Part shown: one piece after another, positions 6,406 through 7,635 of the stretch
Numbering within the stretch: the stretch's first letter is position 1
Layout: each line of letters opens with the position of its first letter
Assembly (NCBI GenBank): GCA_903916135.1
Contig: CAIWVT010000675.1
Span: forward strand, 1-7,635
Source: an uncultured bacterium
GTDB lineage: Bacteria; Bacteroidota; Bacteroidia; Bacteroidales; CAIWKO01
Direction: 5' to 3'
Length of the DNA stretch: 7,635 nucleotides
The notes under the pieces: generated by a model
What the model was told of the DNA's origin: nothing
What the model saw: the letters and a program-made list of their open reading frames with translations, nothing else
Database searches by the model: none
Position numbers and translations under genes: made by a program

Positions 6406-7503
6406 TTATAATAAAGAATACATCTTTCCGGGCAGAGTTCTCACGATACCTTCGAACTCAAGATTAAGTAATGCTGCCGAAACACGGCTCATGGGTATTT
6501 GTAAATCTATACAAATACCATCTATACTCATTTGGGTTTGTGCGGTCAGCAAATTCACAATCTTTTCTTCATCTGGTTCAAGATTAATAAACAATTTGCG
6601 TTGAATCACTTCGGTCTTTTTCTTTTCCAAATCCCAACCTAAAAAATATTTGATATCATCCCCCGATTGAATTAAAGCTGCTCTATTGGTTTTAATAAAA
6701 TTATTGCATCCTATTGAATATTTATCTCCAATTTTACCAGGCACTGCAAACACATCGCGATTATAGGAATTAGCGATATCGGCTGTAATCAAAGCGCCAC
6801 CTTTTCTGGCAGCTTCTATTACAATAGTGGCATCTGATAAACCAGCGATAATTCGATTGCGTTTCGGGAAATTTTCTCTGTCGGGATTGGTTTCGCTCAT
6901 ATAATCGGTAAGTAAGCCTCCTTGATCAATCATTCTATGAGCAAGATCGCGATTTATTGGAGGGTAAATCCTATCAAGGCCATGTGCCAAAACCGCTACG
7001 GTTTCAAGGTTGTTTTTTAGTGCCTCCTTATGTGCATAGGTGTCAATGCCATGAGCCAAACCACTAATAACTAATACATCAAGGTTCGCGAAATCCGCAA
7101 TGATTTTCATGCAACAATCTTTTCCGTAATCTGTGGCACTTCGAGTGCCGACAATACTCAGTATTTTTGATTTATTCAGATCAGCATTACCTTTATAATA
7201 AAGCATCATGGGCGCATCATTACAATTCTTTAACCGATGAGGATAATTTTCATCAGTATAAAATATACTAACAATTTTGAATCGCTCAATAAATTCAATT
7301 TCTTTTTCGGCACGTTTAAATGCAGTATCGCGTCCATTAATGATTGATGCAACAAGACTTTCTCCCAATCCGGGTATTTTCATCAAAAGCTGTTTTTTTT
7401 CTTTAAAAACAGCTTCGACGCTTCCGCAAAAGTCAATAAGTTTTTTTCCAGTTATGTCTCCAATTCCAGGAATTTGTGTAATTGCTATATTAAAAATGTG
7501 CAT
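6406..7503 (-). CDS. dprA: DNA-processing protein DprA (Smf)
   Basis: DprA binds incoming single-stranded DNA in the cytoplasm during natural transformation and loads RecA onto it. At 365 residues it has the full three-part layout. The N-terminal helix-hairpin-helix region holds IPGIG (11-15) and IPGLG (43-47). The Rossmann-like core (about 65-290) holds SIVGTRSATDYG (116-127), SGLAHGIDTYAHKEAL (147-162), FPKRNRIIAGLSDATIVIEA (212-231) and GGALITADIA (235-244). The C-terminal winged-helix domain (about 308-365) ends LPGKMYSLL. No key block is missing. The start ATG at 7503 gives the normal N-terminus. The gene is separated from the next one by 209 bases, so it is probably not part of the glmS operon, although no clear terminator is visible. 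DprA is widespread even in species not known to be transformable, so it does not prove competence. Confidence 0.98.
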   Translation of the reverse strand: MHIFNIAITQIPGIGDITGKKLIDFCGSVEAVFKEKKQLLMKIPGLGESLVASIINGRDTAFKRAEKEIEFIERFKIVSIFYTDENYPHRLKNCNDAPMMLYYKGNADLNKSKILSIVGTRSATDYGKDCCMKIIADFANLDVLVISGLAHGIDTYAHKEALKNNLETVAVLAHGLDRIYPPINRDLAHRMIDQGGLLTDYMSETNPDRENFPKRNRIIAGLSDATIVIEAARKGGALITADIANSYNRDVFAVPGKIGDKYSIGCNNFIKTNRAALIQSGDDIKYFLGWDLEKKKTEVIQRKLFINLEPDEEKIVNLLTAQTQMSIDGICIDLQIPMSRVSAALLNLEFEGIVRTLPGKMYSLL

Positions 7504-7543
7504 ACAATTGCTTATTAAGGTTTTTTAACAAAATAAAAATCGC

Positions 7544-7551
7544 CAAAATTA
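7544..7551 (-). promoter_or_regulatory. Possible -7 promoter element for dprA
   Basis: The minus strand reads TAATTTTG, matching TAnnTTTG, and ends 40 bases before the dprA ATG. The nearest upstream TTTG (7580-7583) is 28 bases away, longer than the usual 17-23, so only half of the consensus is met. The surrounding 132 bases are very AT-rich, which raises the chance of a random match. Confidence 0.3.
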
Positions 7552-7635
7552 ATGAATGAATTTGCGTTGTGTGATATCGCAAAACAAATAATATCAAAGG
7601 TTTTAGATGTTTATTTTTCATTATTAAATTCCAAA

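Noticed and set aside
7490..7621. Minus-strand small frame of 43 codons (starts MKNKHLKPLILFV) overlapping the dprA start.
   Set aside because: The composition is what AT-rich intergenic DNA gives, it has no recognisable domain, and it overlaps the dprA start out of frame. The frame is also open to the right edge, so an upstream gene ending here cannot be fully excluded.
7611..7634. Possible 3' end of an upstream minus-strand gene (reads LEFNNEK then TAA).
   Set aside because: Only seven codons are visible and a second frame (FGI then TAA) also ends here. There is no way to decide from this window whether either is coding.

Overview
The window looks like a stretch of low-GC Bacteroidota chromosome. 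Every supported gene reads on the minus strand, so transcription runs from high to low coordinates. Three signs point to Bacteroidota: a DUF4270 lipoprotein, which is essentially confined to this phylum; a short GlgA-like protein beside DUF4270 and glmS; and a perfect copy of the Bacteroidota -7 promoter element (TAnnTTTG) in the main intergenic gap. Shine-Dalgarno sequences are not evident before any start, which is also normal for the phylum. I cannot name a genus.

Layout in the direction of transcription. At 7503-6406 is dprA, the DNA-processing protein of natural transformation, preceded by 132 bases of AT-rich DNA. A 209-base gap (6197-6405) holds a promoter-like sequence and a perfect 14-base palindrome. 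Then come five tightly spaced genes that probably form one operon: a single-domain GlgA-like protein (6196-5369), a DUF4270 lipoprotein that appears to start at TTG (5345-4029), glmS (4026-2188), a NIF3-family metalloprotein (2175-1084), and a coiled-coil/C4 zinc-ribbon protein (1071 to beyond the left edge). The gaps between them are 23, 2, 12 and 12 bases.

Functional reading. GlmS makes glucosamine-6-phosphate, the first committed step toward UDP-GlcNAc, peptidoglycan and lipid A. It is joined to an outer-envelope lipoprotein of unknown function and to a glycosyltransferase-like protein that has kept only the acceptor-side half of GlgA and has lost the ADP-glucose motif. This suggests an envelope-linked module whose role has not been worked out. 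NIF3 plus the zinc-ribbon coiled-coil protein is a second recurrent pairing of poorly understood conserved genes. The zinc-ribbon protein here carries an unusual N-terminal extension built of twelve five-residue xVKEK-like repeats.

No RNA gene, mobile element, CRISPR array or convincing terminator was seen. Apart from the repeat extension and the operator-like palindrome, this is mostly core chromosome rather than an accessory island.
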